Shown: positions 50,407-57,838 of the stretch, in pieces | Layout: each line of letters starts with the position of its first letter | Numbering within the stretch: the stretch's first letter is position 1 | Translations under genes and position numbers: made by a program | Notes under the pieces: model-generated | The model's database searches: none | Told to the model about the DNA's origin: nothing | What the model saw: only the letters and a program-made list of their open reading frames with translations | NCBI RefSeq assembly: GCF_022829545.1 | Contig: NZ_JAKSYM010000172.1 | Location: forward strand, 1-64,000 | DNA: 64,000 nt | Direction of reading: 5' to 3' | Source: Methylobacterium sp. J-030 | GTDB taxonomy: Bacteria > Pseudomonadota > Alphaproteobacteria > Rhizobiales > Beijerinckiaceae

Positions 50407-51084
50407 CTACGCGACGTAGTCATCCCCGTTGCTTTCCCGACGCCGACCCTGCGCCCGACGCGCGCCCGGGATCTCGGGATCGATCGCAAGGCAGTATTCT
50501 CGGATCCGGATCATGGCCTCGTGAACGACCCGGGGCCGCATGCCGTCGCCGAGTACGAGCCTGTTGAACAAGCGCAGCGCTTCGACACCGGCCTTTCTCG
50601 CGGTGAGGTGGTGGTCCGTGACCTCGGATCCTCCGGCATGACACGCGTAGGCCTCCGAGCGGCCCGTACGATCAGGGAGGGCCATGACCTCGACCTGTCC
50701 GGCAGTGGCCCGAAACCCGGAAGCCGCCTCCGAGAGCGGCGTCCAGCAGACGAGCGCATCCTCAAACGGGATGGTGTCGGCGAGCGCAGGTTCCTTCGGC
50801 CACCGGCCCGGTCCGCGTCGTCGGAGTGCCGGACGATCCGCGAGAGAGGCAGGTTCAGACGGCGAGGCCACATCGGGCATGTCACGCTCGGACACCCCTC
50901 CCTCAAAACTCAGCCCCGCGTGACAGGCGTGACATCGGGGAGCCCCCCCTACGGGGGGGAGCTCCCCCGTGTCACGGTCCCTGTCACGGTGTCGGGGGGC
51001 GTGACAGGCGTGACATTCGTCGTTTGTCACGGGTGTCACGCCTGTCACGGCTACGCTTTCCAAAGCCATTCCTCCCCGTCCCAT
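50407..51084 (-). CDS. Phage accessory protein encoded across repeat-rich DNA
   Basis: This 225-codon frame overlaps the end of the helicase gene. The N-terminal third is encoded by gtgacaggcgtgaca repeats and is low-complexity (NDECHACHAPRHRDRDRDTG). The C-terminal 130 residues are protein-like (GVEALRLFNRLVLGDGMRPR, VHEAMIRIREYCLAIDPEIP). The start is uncertain (51084 or 51069). Similar proteins sit behind primase genes in other prophages as I recall them. Function unknown. Confidence 0.55.
   Translation of the reverse strand: MGRGGMALESVAVTGVTPVTNDECHACHAPRHRDRDRDTGELPPVGGAPRCHACHAGLSFEGGVSERDMPDVASPSEPASLADRPALRRRGPGRWPKEPALADTIPFEDALVCWTPLSEAASGFRATAGQVEVMALPDRTGRSEAYACHAGGSEVTDHHLTARKAGVEALRLFNRLVLGDGMRPRVVHEAMIRIREYCLAIDPEIPGARRAQGRRRESNGDDYVA
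50920..51048. repeat. Repeat cluster and strong hairpin next to the replication genes
   Basis: Two direct copies of gtgacaggcgtgacat (50920-50935, 51001-51016) and an inverted 15-base copy (51034-51048) lie within 130 bases. Each copy is itself two gtgaca units. Between them is a GC hairpin (50937-50968, ggggag with C-runs, loop tac, G-runs, agctcccc). The location beside a primase/helicase pair suggests an origin or a binding cluster for a replication or regulatory protein. Confidence 0.6.
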
Positions 51085-52226
51085 GCGGCCGTCAGGAACC
51101 CGTGTTTTGGGCAGGCGGTCAGTGCGCGCTTGAGGGCCTGACGGATCGTTGCGGCGGCCTTCTCGCCGTCGGTCTCGCCGGTGGCATACCGGCGCCGGAA
51201 CTCGGTCCGCAGCTCCTCGACAGTGATCGCCTGGACCGTCGCCCCCTGACCCCGCACCTTCACATCGCGGCTATGGGTCAGCATCACCTCGTCGAACGCG
51301 CCTTTCAGAGCGACGATCGGCAGGGGGTCTTTCTGCGGTGCCTTACGGGTCGATGGCGGTGGTTGATCCAAGGCGGGATCAAGCACACAGGCCCCGAACG
51401 GGTCCCCATCTTCATCGGTGCCGAGTTGAATAAACCGCAGTGAAAACGCCGCGATGGGGCCTTCCTCACCATATCTAGTCTTGGCGAGATTAAGTGAACG
51501 CGTAGTGACTTCGCCCGTTACCTGATTGCGGTCGGCCAACACGCTCAGAATCGCGTCGGCGCCACCGCGGTAAGCCGAGGATCCCCGCAAACCGGTTTCT
51601 TCGCTCTTGCCGTAGTGGTGGACGGGCATCACCAGGGCGCCCAAGGGCTCCCCGAGCGAGCGCATGTGCCGAAGCGCCTGTTGCGCCTCGGCAGCGTCGT
51701 TCTCGTCCTTCATGGCGAAGGCCGCGGCCAGCGTATCGATGACGATCAGGCCGAGACGGACACCGAACGTCGCCTGCATCCGGGCATCGACGGCTCGGAT
51801 CTTGGCCTGCAAGGCCTTCACCTCATCCGGGTCGGCGAGGTTCGGTACCGCGCCCATCCACGCGATAGGCAGGCGTTTGCCGTCGGCGCGGGCTTGCCGC
51901 GCTGCCTCAATCCGCCCCGAGAGCGTGCCCGCGCCCTCTGCAGCCAGGATGAGTGTGCCGACGCGCTCGACGACGCGCCGCCCAAAGAACGGCTCACCGA
52001 TCGCCAGCGAGACAGCGAGGTCGACGGCGGTGAACGTCTTGCCCGCGCCGGACTGGCCGCCGAGCATCGCCACCCCTTCGACCGGCAGCAGATGCTTGAC
52101 CAGGTAGCGGGGCGGCTCCGGTGGCACATCACCATCAAACGTGAAGCCGAACAACGTGGCATCGCTGTCCGGGGGGCGGTCACCGGGCAACTCGCTCGTG
52201 ACCGTGTAGCCCTTCGGATCACCCAC
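51051..52226 (-). CDS. RepA/AAA-type replicative helicase-like ATPase
   Basis: It starts at GTG 52226, overlapping the primase stop. The frame upstream of that is shadow. The product has 391 residues. Walker A is MLGGQSGAGKTFTAVDLA, the strand-Asp motif is LGLIVIDTLAAAF, and ALVMPVHHYGKSEETGLRGS follows, typical of hexameric RepA/RecA-fold helicases of phages and plasmids. The C-terminal part is winged-helix-like (AITVEELRTEFRRRYATGET). It probably unwinds or loads at the element's origin with the primase. Confidence 0.88.
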   Translation of the reverse strand: MGDPKGYTVTSELPGDRPPDSDATLFGFTFDGDVPPEPPRYLVKHLLPVEGVAMLGGQSGAGKTFTAVDLAVSLAIGEPFFGRRVVERVGTLILAAEGAGTLSGRIEAARQARADGKRLPIAWMGAVPNLADPDEVKALQAKIRAVDARMQATFGVRLGLIVIDTLAAAFAMKDENDAAEAQQALRHMRSLGEPLGALVMPVHHYGKSEETGLRGSSAYRGGADAILSVLADRNQVTGEVTTRSLNLAKTRYGEEGPIAAFSLRFIQLGTDEDGDPFGACVLDPALDQPPPSTRKAPQKDPLPIVALKGAFDEVMLTHSRDVKVRGQGATVQAITVEELRTEFRRRYATGETDGEKAAATIRQALKRALTACPKHGFLTAAWDGEEWLWKA

Positions 52227-53169
52227 GGGGCGCCCCCTTGATGATGTCGTTGAGGTCCGTGCCGGGGGCGTCCGGCATGATGAGGAAGGTTTCTCGCCCG
52301 GCCGCCTGCCAGCGGGCAGCGCAGGCGCGGGCCGCGCGCAGGCCCGCCGGGTCATGATCGACCGCCATCCAAAGGCACTCGATGCCGGACAGGACCGGGA
52401 ATGCCTCGACGTTGCTGGCCGAGATGAGCGACCACACCGGCGAGCTGCCGAACTCCGGGGTGCTCCGGAGCGACAGGGTGGTCTCGATGCCCTCGCCGAT
52501 CCCGAGGCAGGTGGTGACATCGGCGTCGGCGGTCAGCTTCACAGCCCCGCCAGCAACCATCCCGAGGGCGAGTCGGTCATGCCCGTTCACCTCGACCTTG
52601 CGGCCGAGCGCATCGAGCGCGGTCCGATGGATCCCGATCGGGGCATCCGTCACCACGTCTCGCACCAGGGCGACCATGGCGGGCACCGTCCCGCGGCCCC
52701 ACGGGCAACGCGGGTGGTAGCGCAGGACCACGCCCGCGATCTCGTCCGACAGATCCAGGCATCGCCCGCCGAGATGCGCATCAACGGGCGTGCGGCGCGG
52801 GTCGCGCGCTTCATCCCACGTCGACAGGGCGAGGTCGCGTCGGTACCGCGCTTTGGCTTGGGCGTCCTGTTCGTCGCGCTCGCGGGCTTCCTGGCGGCGG
52901 CGAGCCTCGGCCGGGTCAATCGATCGAACGAGGCGATGGCGGCCGTCAGCGAGCCTGAGAAGCCCTGCAACGTGGTCCCGGCACGCGTCCCACGAGTCGC
53001 CGCAGTAGGAATGGACCACGAAACCATCAGCGTGACTCGCCGAAGGGCGCACGGCGAGGCTACGGTCCCCCGGGCTATGGCCGGGACCCGGCACCAAGGC
53101 TTGCAGGCCAGCCACCTCGCCGCCGAGCGCGTGGGCGAGCTCGCGCAGCGTAAGAGAATGCACGGTCAT
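52219..53169 (-). CDS. Phage primase with Toprim domain
   Basis: From ATG 53169 (GGGGAA 6 bases upstream) the product has 316 residues. The N-terminal part resembles zinc-finger/CHC2-type primase leaders (LVPGPGHSPGDRSLAVRPSA). The Toprim domain has CLGIGEGIETTLSLRS (catalytic Glu) and CLWMAVDHDPAGLRAARACA (Asp-x-Asp). It would make primers for the element's own replication. The stop overlaps the helicase GTG by 8 bases. Confidence 0.88.
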   Translation of the reverse strand: MTVHSLTLRELAHALGGEVAGLQALVPGPGHSPGDRSLAVRPSASHADGFVVHSYCGDSWDACRDHVAGLLRLADGRHRLVRSIDPAEARRRQEARERDEQDAQAKARYRRDLALSTWDEARDPRRTPVDAHLGGRCLDLSDEIAGVVLRYHPRCPWGRGTVPAMVALVRDVVTDAPIGIHRTALDALGRKVEVNGHDRLALGMVAGGAVKLTADADVTTCLGIGEGIETTLSLRSTPEFGSSPVWSLISASNVEAFPVLSGIECLWMAVDHDPAGLRAARACAARWQAAGRETFLIMPDAPGTDLNDIIKGAPRG

Positions 53170-53394
53170 GAGCATTCCCCGATGGTCAGACTGCCAGTAT
53201 TGCGTTGAATAATTCGCGGGTAAGACGTACCTTGATGCTTCGCCGCCGACCAAAGCGCGAAATCAAGGGGGCCGGTCCCGCGAGGGGTCGGTCCTCTTTG
53301 CTTTGTCATGGTGGTTGAGGCCTCTTAGGGCCGCGCCATCGCGTGAGGTGGTCTCGAACCCTGGCGGCCGACCGCCCGGGGTTGCGTGTCCGGC

Positions 53395-53619
53395 CTACGC
53401 GGCTTCCGAGACACGTTCCTTCGCGGCCTGGGCAGCCTCGAACGCGGCGAGGTCCGTCAACCGCCAGTAGCGATACCCAGCGATCCGCATGGCCGGCGCA
53501 GGGAAGCCAACTTCCGGGCTGTTAAGCCAAGTGTTGAGGGCCTGACGAGTTACGCCAAACCGTTTCATGATGTACGCAGCCGGGCGATACCCGCCGGCAT
53601 TGGGATCCGAGTGCTGCAT
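53395..53619 (-). CDS. AlpA/excisionase-like small DNA-binding protein
   Basis: From ATG 53619 (GAAGG 9 bases upstream) this protein has 74 residues. The helix-turn-helix AAYIMKRFGVTRQALNTWLN is followed by VGFPAPAMRIAGYRYWRLTD, the wing of MerR-like phage regulators. Its gene precedes the primase operon by 226 bases, so it may regulate replication or virion genes. Confidence 0.75.
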   Translation of the reverse strand: MQHSDPNAGGYRPAAYIMKRFGVTRQALNTWLNSPEVGFPAPAMRIAGYRYWRLTDLAAFEAAQAAKERVSEAA

Positions 53620-53818
53620 TTGCCGCCATCCTTCTAGCAACACCCGCGAGCATACGCGCCATTACTTGCGATGCAACAACTATAACTGCCGGTTTTATTT
53701 GACTAGCCGGTATCAAAACATGCGCAAAAATCATTGTGCGGCAACGTATTTGATTTGTCCGCGCATGCGTTAGACGTGAGATACGCCTTGTTTCGGTCGC
53801 TTAATCCGAAAAGCGAAG

Positions 53819-54283
53819 TCAAATACTAGCGGAGAACGTCTCAAACCCGTTGGGCGGGGAGCTTCCCTCGATCGTCATCATGACCCCGCAGACGAGCTGC
53901 CACAGGGCGTTGTGCACGGGGTCGGAGGCGTCAAGGCACCCCTCATAGGCCATCACAACGGCCGTGCTGAGGGCACTGAGACCGTCCATGGTGCGGGGCA
54001 TGGGTGCATCAATGATCGCCTCGGCTACCACCGAGCAGGCCTCGAACGCGGTTTCCGCCCGTGCAATGCGTGCCGGGGTCTCCCCGGCTCGCAGGGCTCG
54101 ACGAGCCTTCACATGCTGGCTCCACTTTTCCTGCGCCAGCGGCAGCAGTGCTAAAGCGGCGTCCATGCCAGGGGGGCGCTCGTTGAGGAGAAAGCGGCAG
54201 CGGTCATTGATCGAATCGTGGCCGCTTGAGGTGCAGCGGGCCGGGACAGGCTGAAGCGACTGGATAGTGCGGGCGTGCGACAT
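53819..54283 (-). CDS. Phage hypothetical protein (154 aa)
   Basis: The start is ATG 54283, with GGAG 8 bases upstream. The product is helical, with two Cys-containing parts near the N-terminus (PARCTSSGHDSINDRCRFLL) and a central helix (VVAEAIIDAPMPRTMDGLSA). Function unknown. The next gene on this strand lies 71 bases further upstream. Confidence 0.55.
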   Translation of the reverse strand: MSHARTIQSLQPVPARCTSSGHDSINDRCRFLLNERPPGMDAALALLPLAQEKWSQHVKARRALRAGETPARIARAETAFEACSVVAEAIIDAPMPRTMDGLSALSTAVVMAYEGCLDASDPVHNALWQLVCGVMMTIEGSSPPNGFETFSASI

Positions 54284-54354
54284 CGTTCGGGCTCCGTGAT
54301 GGGCTCGTGGCGGTAAATCGGCGGTGGTGAAGGGGTGCGCCTCTGCGGCGCGGA

Positions 54355-54579
54355 TCAGATCAGCGAGACCCGTGGTGCGCTCAATGCGCCGGCGAATCGG
54401 ATGCGAAGGGTATGAGCATGATGGATCGCCCAAGCGTGGAACTCGCGGGCCTCCGGCTCCCCACGGGCGAAACGCACTCGGTAGGATGCTGCGAGACGCA
54501 GGCAGCGCTCATGATCCTCGCGGGCGTGCAGTAGGCGTTCGGTGGGCGTTCGGAGGACTAGGGGGATGGCGTGATTCAT
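54355..54579 (-). CDS. Small hypothetical early protein (74 aa)
   Basis: The start is ATG 54579, with GAGG 8 bases upstream. It is the first leftward gene after the operator region. The product is a basic helical protein (TERLLHAREDHERCLRLAAS, REFHAWAIHHAHTLRIRFAG). As the gene directly opposite a repressor it may be an early or Cro-like gene, but no helix-turn-helix is evident. Confidence 0.55.
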   Translation of the reverse strand: MNHAIPLVLRTPTERLLHAREDHERCLRLAASYRVRFARGEPEAREFHAWAIHHAHTLRIRFAGALSAPRVSLI

Positions 54580-54598
54580 GACATTGGCCTCAACCCGA

Positions 54599-54664
54599 GT
54601 TGATACCGTATCAACTGCGCTTGAGATTGCCAGCTTGATTGTGAAAGTCAACACCGCAGTTGAT
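54599..54664. promoter_or_regulatory. Palindromic operators between divergent early and repressor genes
   Basis: gttgataccgtatcaac at 54599-54615 is a perfect 17-base palindrome. atcaactgcg (54610-54619) is matched in inverted orientation by cgcagttgat (54655-54664). Both share the gttgat half-site. The 114-base gap lies between the leftward gene at 54579 and the rightward XRE gene at 54694, so these are likely binding sites of that XRE protein and cover both promoters. Confidence 0.7.
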
Positions 54665-54693
54665 AATTTCTCGCCTGCGGTTATAGTCAAGCC

Positions 54694-54927
54694 ATGTTGA
54701 AGCCCGAACAGATCCGTGGGGCCCGGGCCATGCTCGGGCTTACGCAAGCCGAGGTTGCGAAGCTCGCTGGCATTTCCACGACGGGGCTGAACAACATCGA
54801 GCGTGGGTCGTCCGACCCGAAAGCTTCAACCCTTGAGGCCATTCAGCGCGTGTTCGAGGCCGAGGGCATCGTTTTTACGAACGGCGGGGAACCGGGCGTG
54901 AAGCTGCGCCTGAAAGAGGCGCCATGA
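54694..54927 (+). CDS. XRE-family regulator, probable immunity repressor
   Basis: This 77-residue protein is one helix-turn-helix (IRGARAMLGLTQAEVAKLAG, ISTTGLNNIERGSSDPKAST) plus a short strand tail (EAEGIVFTNGGEPGVKLRLK). It starts 30 bases after the last operator half-site and points opposite to the replication genes. It is the best candidate for the repressor that keeps the element silent. Its stop overlaps the next small gene by 4 bases. Confidence 0.88.
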   Translation: MLKPEQIRGARAMLGLTQAEVAKLAGISTTGLNNIERGSSDPKASTLEAIQRVFEAEGIVFTNGGEPGVKLRLKEAP

Positions 54928-55094
54928 CACCCATCGAGATCGAGCGGCCGGGCGAAGGCGACCTTGTGAAGGTCACGACGCGATTGCCGAGTGGCTTGGC
55001 GCGGGCGATGCGGGTCGCGGCCCGGACCCAGGACATCAGCATCGAGGTTGCTTACAGCGCAGCTGTGGCGGCCTATTTCCAAAAAAACGGCTGA
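54924..55094 (+). CDS. Small protein co-translated with the XRE regulator (56 aa)
   Basis: It starts with ATG 54924 inside the XRE gene end (ATGA). The product has a strand then two helices (LVKVTTRLPSGLARAMRVAA, DISIEVAYSAAVAAYFQKNG), the outline of a ribbon-helix-helix protein. It may be a second regulator or an antitoxin-like partner. The call rests on coupling and secondary-structure pattern only. Confidence 0.55.
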   Translation: MTPIEIERPGEGDLVKVTTRLPSGLARAMRVAARTQDISIEVAYSAAVAAYFQKNG

Positions 55095-55336
55095 AATCCA
55101 GATTTCCAGGTGTCCGGTTTTCTGGCTAGCCGGACCAACAGTCTATCACTTCTCTAATGTAGCTGTGAGTGAAGCGATCTCCCCTGGCGAACACCCCCGC
55201 AACACCGACCGTGGGCATCGCACTAAACGCAGGCATCCGCTTTTGAAGAAGTTTGTGTCAGCTCGGTCCTAATGACGGACGTTCATTGTAGCTCGCGTTG
55301 GCAAGAATCGGCCCGGGGGCTATTAGTCTCTCGGGC

Positions 55337-55786
55337 ATGGGATGCATCGTGAACGCACCAATTCAAGTTGAAGAGGAACCGGAAGCACCGGCTGCCGCGC
55401 CAACGAATGGCGAAGCTGCGCCAAAGGGCTTCCGCCGCAAAGCGTATTCGGGCGCGCGGCGCGAAATCAGCGACAAGGAGTTTTCTTCGCCTGTTGTTGC
55501 TCGATTTCTTGCTGATGAAATCGAAAGATTGTAAGCTGAACTTTTAGAATATAAAGATTACCAGCGAGATTTTCATCAGGCTGATAAAAAGGTTACGCTG
55601 CTCGGTGAAAAGATAAAAACGCAAAAAGCTTTTGAAATTATTTCTATCGCTACCCTCACAAGTGGCGGTCTGCTTTTGGGCCTTGCCCCGAAGATGTGGG
55701 ACAGCCAACCAGCTGGAATACTCATGGCAATCGCAGGAGCAGTCTTAATTGTTCTGGGCGTTGTTGCGAAAGTAGTTAAGTCATGA
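55337..55786 (+). pseudogene. Membrane-protein gene with an internal stop codon
   Basis: From ATG 55337 (MGCIVNAPIQVEEEP) the frame reaches a TAA at 55532-55534 after FLADEIERL. It then continues in the same frame, with no other stop, through AELLEYKDYQRDFHQADKKV, a helix and two hydrophobic segments (IISIATLTSGGLLLGL and ILMAIAGAVLIVLGVVA) to the TGA at 55784. It would be a 149-residue protein with a soluble N-terminal part and a C-terminal membrane hairpin. Either one nonsense change inactivated it, or readthrough or re-initiation makes two products. The final TGA overlaps the next gene start by 4 bases. Confidence 0.65.
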
Positions 55787-56157
55787 ACTTCGAATTTAGG
55801 TCGATAATCAAAGCAGGTGACCTGAAGGATGAGCGCATCACACTTCGCGCGACTTCCGATTTAGACGTAGGAGACTTCATACTGGCTCAATCAGGTCTTG
55901 TCGACGACGGACCAACCGCGCATTTTTTCTATACGTTCTGGTTCCCTTATAAAGAAATCAAAGCAAGAGATTTAGTTGTGTTATACACTAGATCCGGAAG
56001 AAGCGGCCTATCCAAGGATCTAGAAAACGGAAATTCTGCTCATTTCTATTATTGGGAACTGAACGAACCAATCTGGCATACCACTGATCGGACAGCTGTA
56101 TTACTCAATGCTCCCCAGTGGACAAGCGAATCAACTGAAAAACTCATAAAGTTTTAG
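55783..56157 (+). CDS. Conserved small protein coupled to the membrane protein (124 aa)
   Basis: The start at ATG 55783 overlaps the previous stop. It is an AT-rich, all-beta-looking protein: FRSIIKAGDLKDERITLRAT, LDVGDFILAQSG, HFFYTFWFPYKEIKARDLVV, LYTRSGRSGLSKDLENGNSA, HFYYWELNEPIWHTTDRTAV. The LYT.SG and HFYYWEL phrases recall a widespread family of uncharacterised proteins that I cannot name. It is the last gene before attR, the usual place for a cargo gene. Confidence 0.7.
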   Translation: MNFEFRSIIKAGDLKDERITLRATSDLDVGDFILAQSGLVDDGPTAHFFYTFWFPYKEIKARDLVVLYTRSGRSGLSKDLENGNSAHFYYWELNEPIWHTTDRTAVLLNAPQWTSESTEKLIKF

Positions 56158-56514
56158 CTGAGTTGAGGCTATTAGAGTTGGCTCGTCCCGATCGCCCTGA
56201 TGATGGCGGTCCCCCACAAATCGCATAAGGCTGCTTACAAACCACCGCTCCATTCATTGCTTGACTGGCCGCAAGCCTAACTGCGCAACGCGAAGGTCTG
56301 CTTCCGGTCATCGATGAGGCACAAAATTTTCTCGGGACAGATGGCCGGCAGACGATCGGATGGGTACAAAACCGGAACAGCCTCGGGACTTTCCTCGGGA
56401 CCTTTTGTCCCGAAGCGGTCGGAATGGGTCGCTTTGTTCCCGCTCCGATCCCAGCCCCGACTGCAGGGGCCAATCGATCAGGCGGACCAAGCTGCTGACT
56501 ATACAGCAGAATTT
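56158..56514. other. Right end of the element, no gene
   Basis: About 360 bases with no convincing gene. It contains ctcgggac units at 56331-56338 and in the 20-base repeat at 56382-56401, and an inverted gtcccgaa after it. Probably recombination sites only. Confidence 0.45.
56382..56401. repeat. Candidate integrase arm site, right copy
   Basis: Identical in sequence and direction to 40398-40417. It lies 113 bases from the right att copy. A third ctcgggac unit (56331) and an inverted gtcccga (56406) surround it. Confidence 0.5.
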
Positions 56515-56560
56515 CTGGCGACCCCGGCAGGGCTCGAACCTGCGACCTGCCGCTTAGAAG
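56515..56560. repeat. Right attachment site inside tRNA-Arg
   Basis: This 46-base copy is identical to 40287-40332. It includes the tRNA's CCA end and the anticodon-loop side, so integration here restores an intact tRNA. Confidence 0.93.
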
Positions 56561-56592
56561 GCGGCTGCTCTATCCAGCTGAGCTACGGAGTC
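56516..56592 (-). tRNA. tRNA-Arg (anticodon TCT)
   Basis: The 77-base cloverleaf on the minus strand has acceptor GACTCCG pairing with CGGGGTC (one G-T pair). The D arm is GCTCAGCTGGATAGAGC. The anticodon stem GCCGC/GCGGC encloses loop CTTCTAA, and the T arm contains GGTTCGAGCCC. The CCA end is encoded. The 3' part equals the prophage att site. This is the functional copy; 40287-40332 is only a fragment. Confidence 0.95.
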
Positions 56593-57112
56593 TGGTGCCG
56601 AGGCCGGGTCGTAGCAGCCGCCCCGCCGCCTGTCATCACGTTCTGCGCGCGCCAGAGGCACGGTCACGCGCCGCGCCTGATGCCACGCGCGACTCTCATG
56701 ACGCCGGTCGACCCGCGAACGTCAACCGGGTCCTCGCGCTCGTCCTGCTGTGGTGGCCCGGCTGGGACGACGACGGCCCGGTCCGGCGCGGACGGCTTGG
56801 TGAACGGATCGTGCCGGCCTCACGCCATCAGACCGGCCGGCCCGGGGCGGTGACGCCGCCAGCCCCATCGGCGGCCGGGCCTGAGCGTTCGGACGACAGC
56901 CAGAGGACGAGGCTGCGCTGGCACGAATACCCGCACGAACGCCACACATCCCTTGCGTTGACCGCCCGCCTCTCGGTGACGACCGATATTGGCCACACTC
57001 CCGACGCATTCCCCCTGCTTTCGACTGTAGACAGCCGAGCTTGCCAGCTAAGCCGGGGCGTGGCTCCCTCAGCTTGGCGGTTCGCGCGGCGGGACAGGGG
57101 AAGTCCAGAGAC
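56593..57112. other. Intergenic region upstream of the L,D-transpeptidase gene
   Basis: 520 bases with GC-rich overlapping frames on both strands and no gene that I can support. The promoters of the minus-strand tRNA and the plus-strand L,D-transpeptidase gene must lie here. Confidence 0.4.
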
Positions 57113-57823
57113 ATGACGATCGAGCCTCGGAAGACCGGTGCCGGCGGGATGGACGCGGGCCTGTGGCGCGGGCCGCAGGCGGGCCTCGTCAGCCGCCGGG
57201 CATTCCTGGCCGGTTCGGCGTTCGGTGCAGGCGCCCTCGCGCTCGGCGGATGCGGGACCACCGACAGCCTGCTCCTCGCCCAGGCACGCGAGACCTACGG
57301 GCCGATGCCGAACGAGCGATTCCCGATCCCGGCGGTCGACATCAGCAAGGTCGATCCGAAATACTATCGCCGGACGGTCGCCTACGACACCAAGGAAGCG
57401 GCCGGCACGATCATCGTCGACCCCGCCAACTACTACGTCTACCGTGTCGAGGGCGACGGATCCGCGACGCGGTACGGCGCCAATGTCGGCCGCGACGGGT
57501 TCCGGTGGAACGGCGACGCCTATGTCGGCCGCAAGTCCGAATGGGCGACCTGGACGCCGCCCGCGGAGATGATCCGGCGCCAGCCCGAGGCCGCGAAATA
57601 CGCCCGCGGCATGCCGGGGGGCCTCGACAACCCGCTCGGCGCCCGGACCCTGCATCTCTACCAGAACGGCGCCTACACGCTCTACACGATCTACGCGAGC
57701 AGCGATGCCGAATCGATCGGCACGGGCATCACGAGCGGCTGCGTCGGCCTGCTCAGCCAGGACATGATCCACCTCTACGCGCGCACGCCGGTCAAGACGA
57801 AGGTGGTGGTCCTGCCGGCGTAG
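57113..57823 (+). CDS. L,D-transpeptidase (YkuD/ErfK family), Tat lipoprotein-like
   Basis: The 236-residue protein has a twin-arginine leader (SRRAFLAGSAFGAGALALGG) ending in LGGC, a lipobox-like cysteine. The catalytic domain covers about residues 105-236. The active site is visible as the conserved His of TLHLYQNGAYTLYTIYASSD and the motif SIGTGITSGCVGLLSQD with the nucleophile Cys. Such enzymes cross-link peptidoglycan by 3-3 bonds or attach proteins to it in the periplasm. Acts outside the cytoplasmic membrane. The next gene is on the other strand, 15 bases away. Confidence 0.9.
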   Translation: MTIEPRKTGAGGMDAGLWRGPQAGLVSRRAFLAGSAFGAGALALGGCGTTDSLLLAQARETYGPMPNERFPIPAVDISKVDPKYYRRTVAYDTKEAAGTIIVDPANYYVYRVEGDGSATRYGANVGRDGFRWNGDAYVGRKSEWATWTPPAEMIRRQPEAAKYARGMPGGLDNPLGARTLHLYQNGAYTLYTIYASSDAESIGTGITSGCVGLLSQDMIHLYARTPVKTKVVVLPA

Positions 57824-57838
57824 GGCGCGATCCGGCCC

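Larger units (their letters stand above)
40333..56560. mobile_element. Prophage-like element integrated in tRNA-Arg(TCT)
   Basis: This 16.2-kb element is flanked by the 46-base direct repeat and contains integrase and excisionase at the left end. Then come leftward tail genes, small terminase, a serine recombinase, AT-rich accessory genes, replication genes, an immunity-like region with divergent operators, and cargo genes at the right end. The structural set is incomplete: no large terminase, portal, capsid, sheath or tube gene is recognisable. It is either a decayed prophage or a satellite-like element depending on a helper. Confidence 0.9.

Noticed and set aside
50920..51048. CRISPR-like repeats
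   Set aside because: Repeats are 15-16 bases, unevenly spaced, one inverted, with no cas genes nearby. They fit replication or regulator sites better.
56593..57112. Several 100-170 codon frames between tRNA and L,D-transpeptidase
   Set aside because: All overlap one another in GC-rich DNA and none has a start site or recognisable domain.
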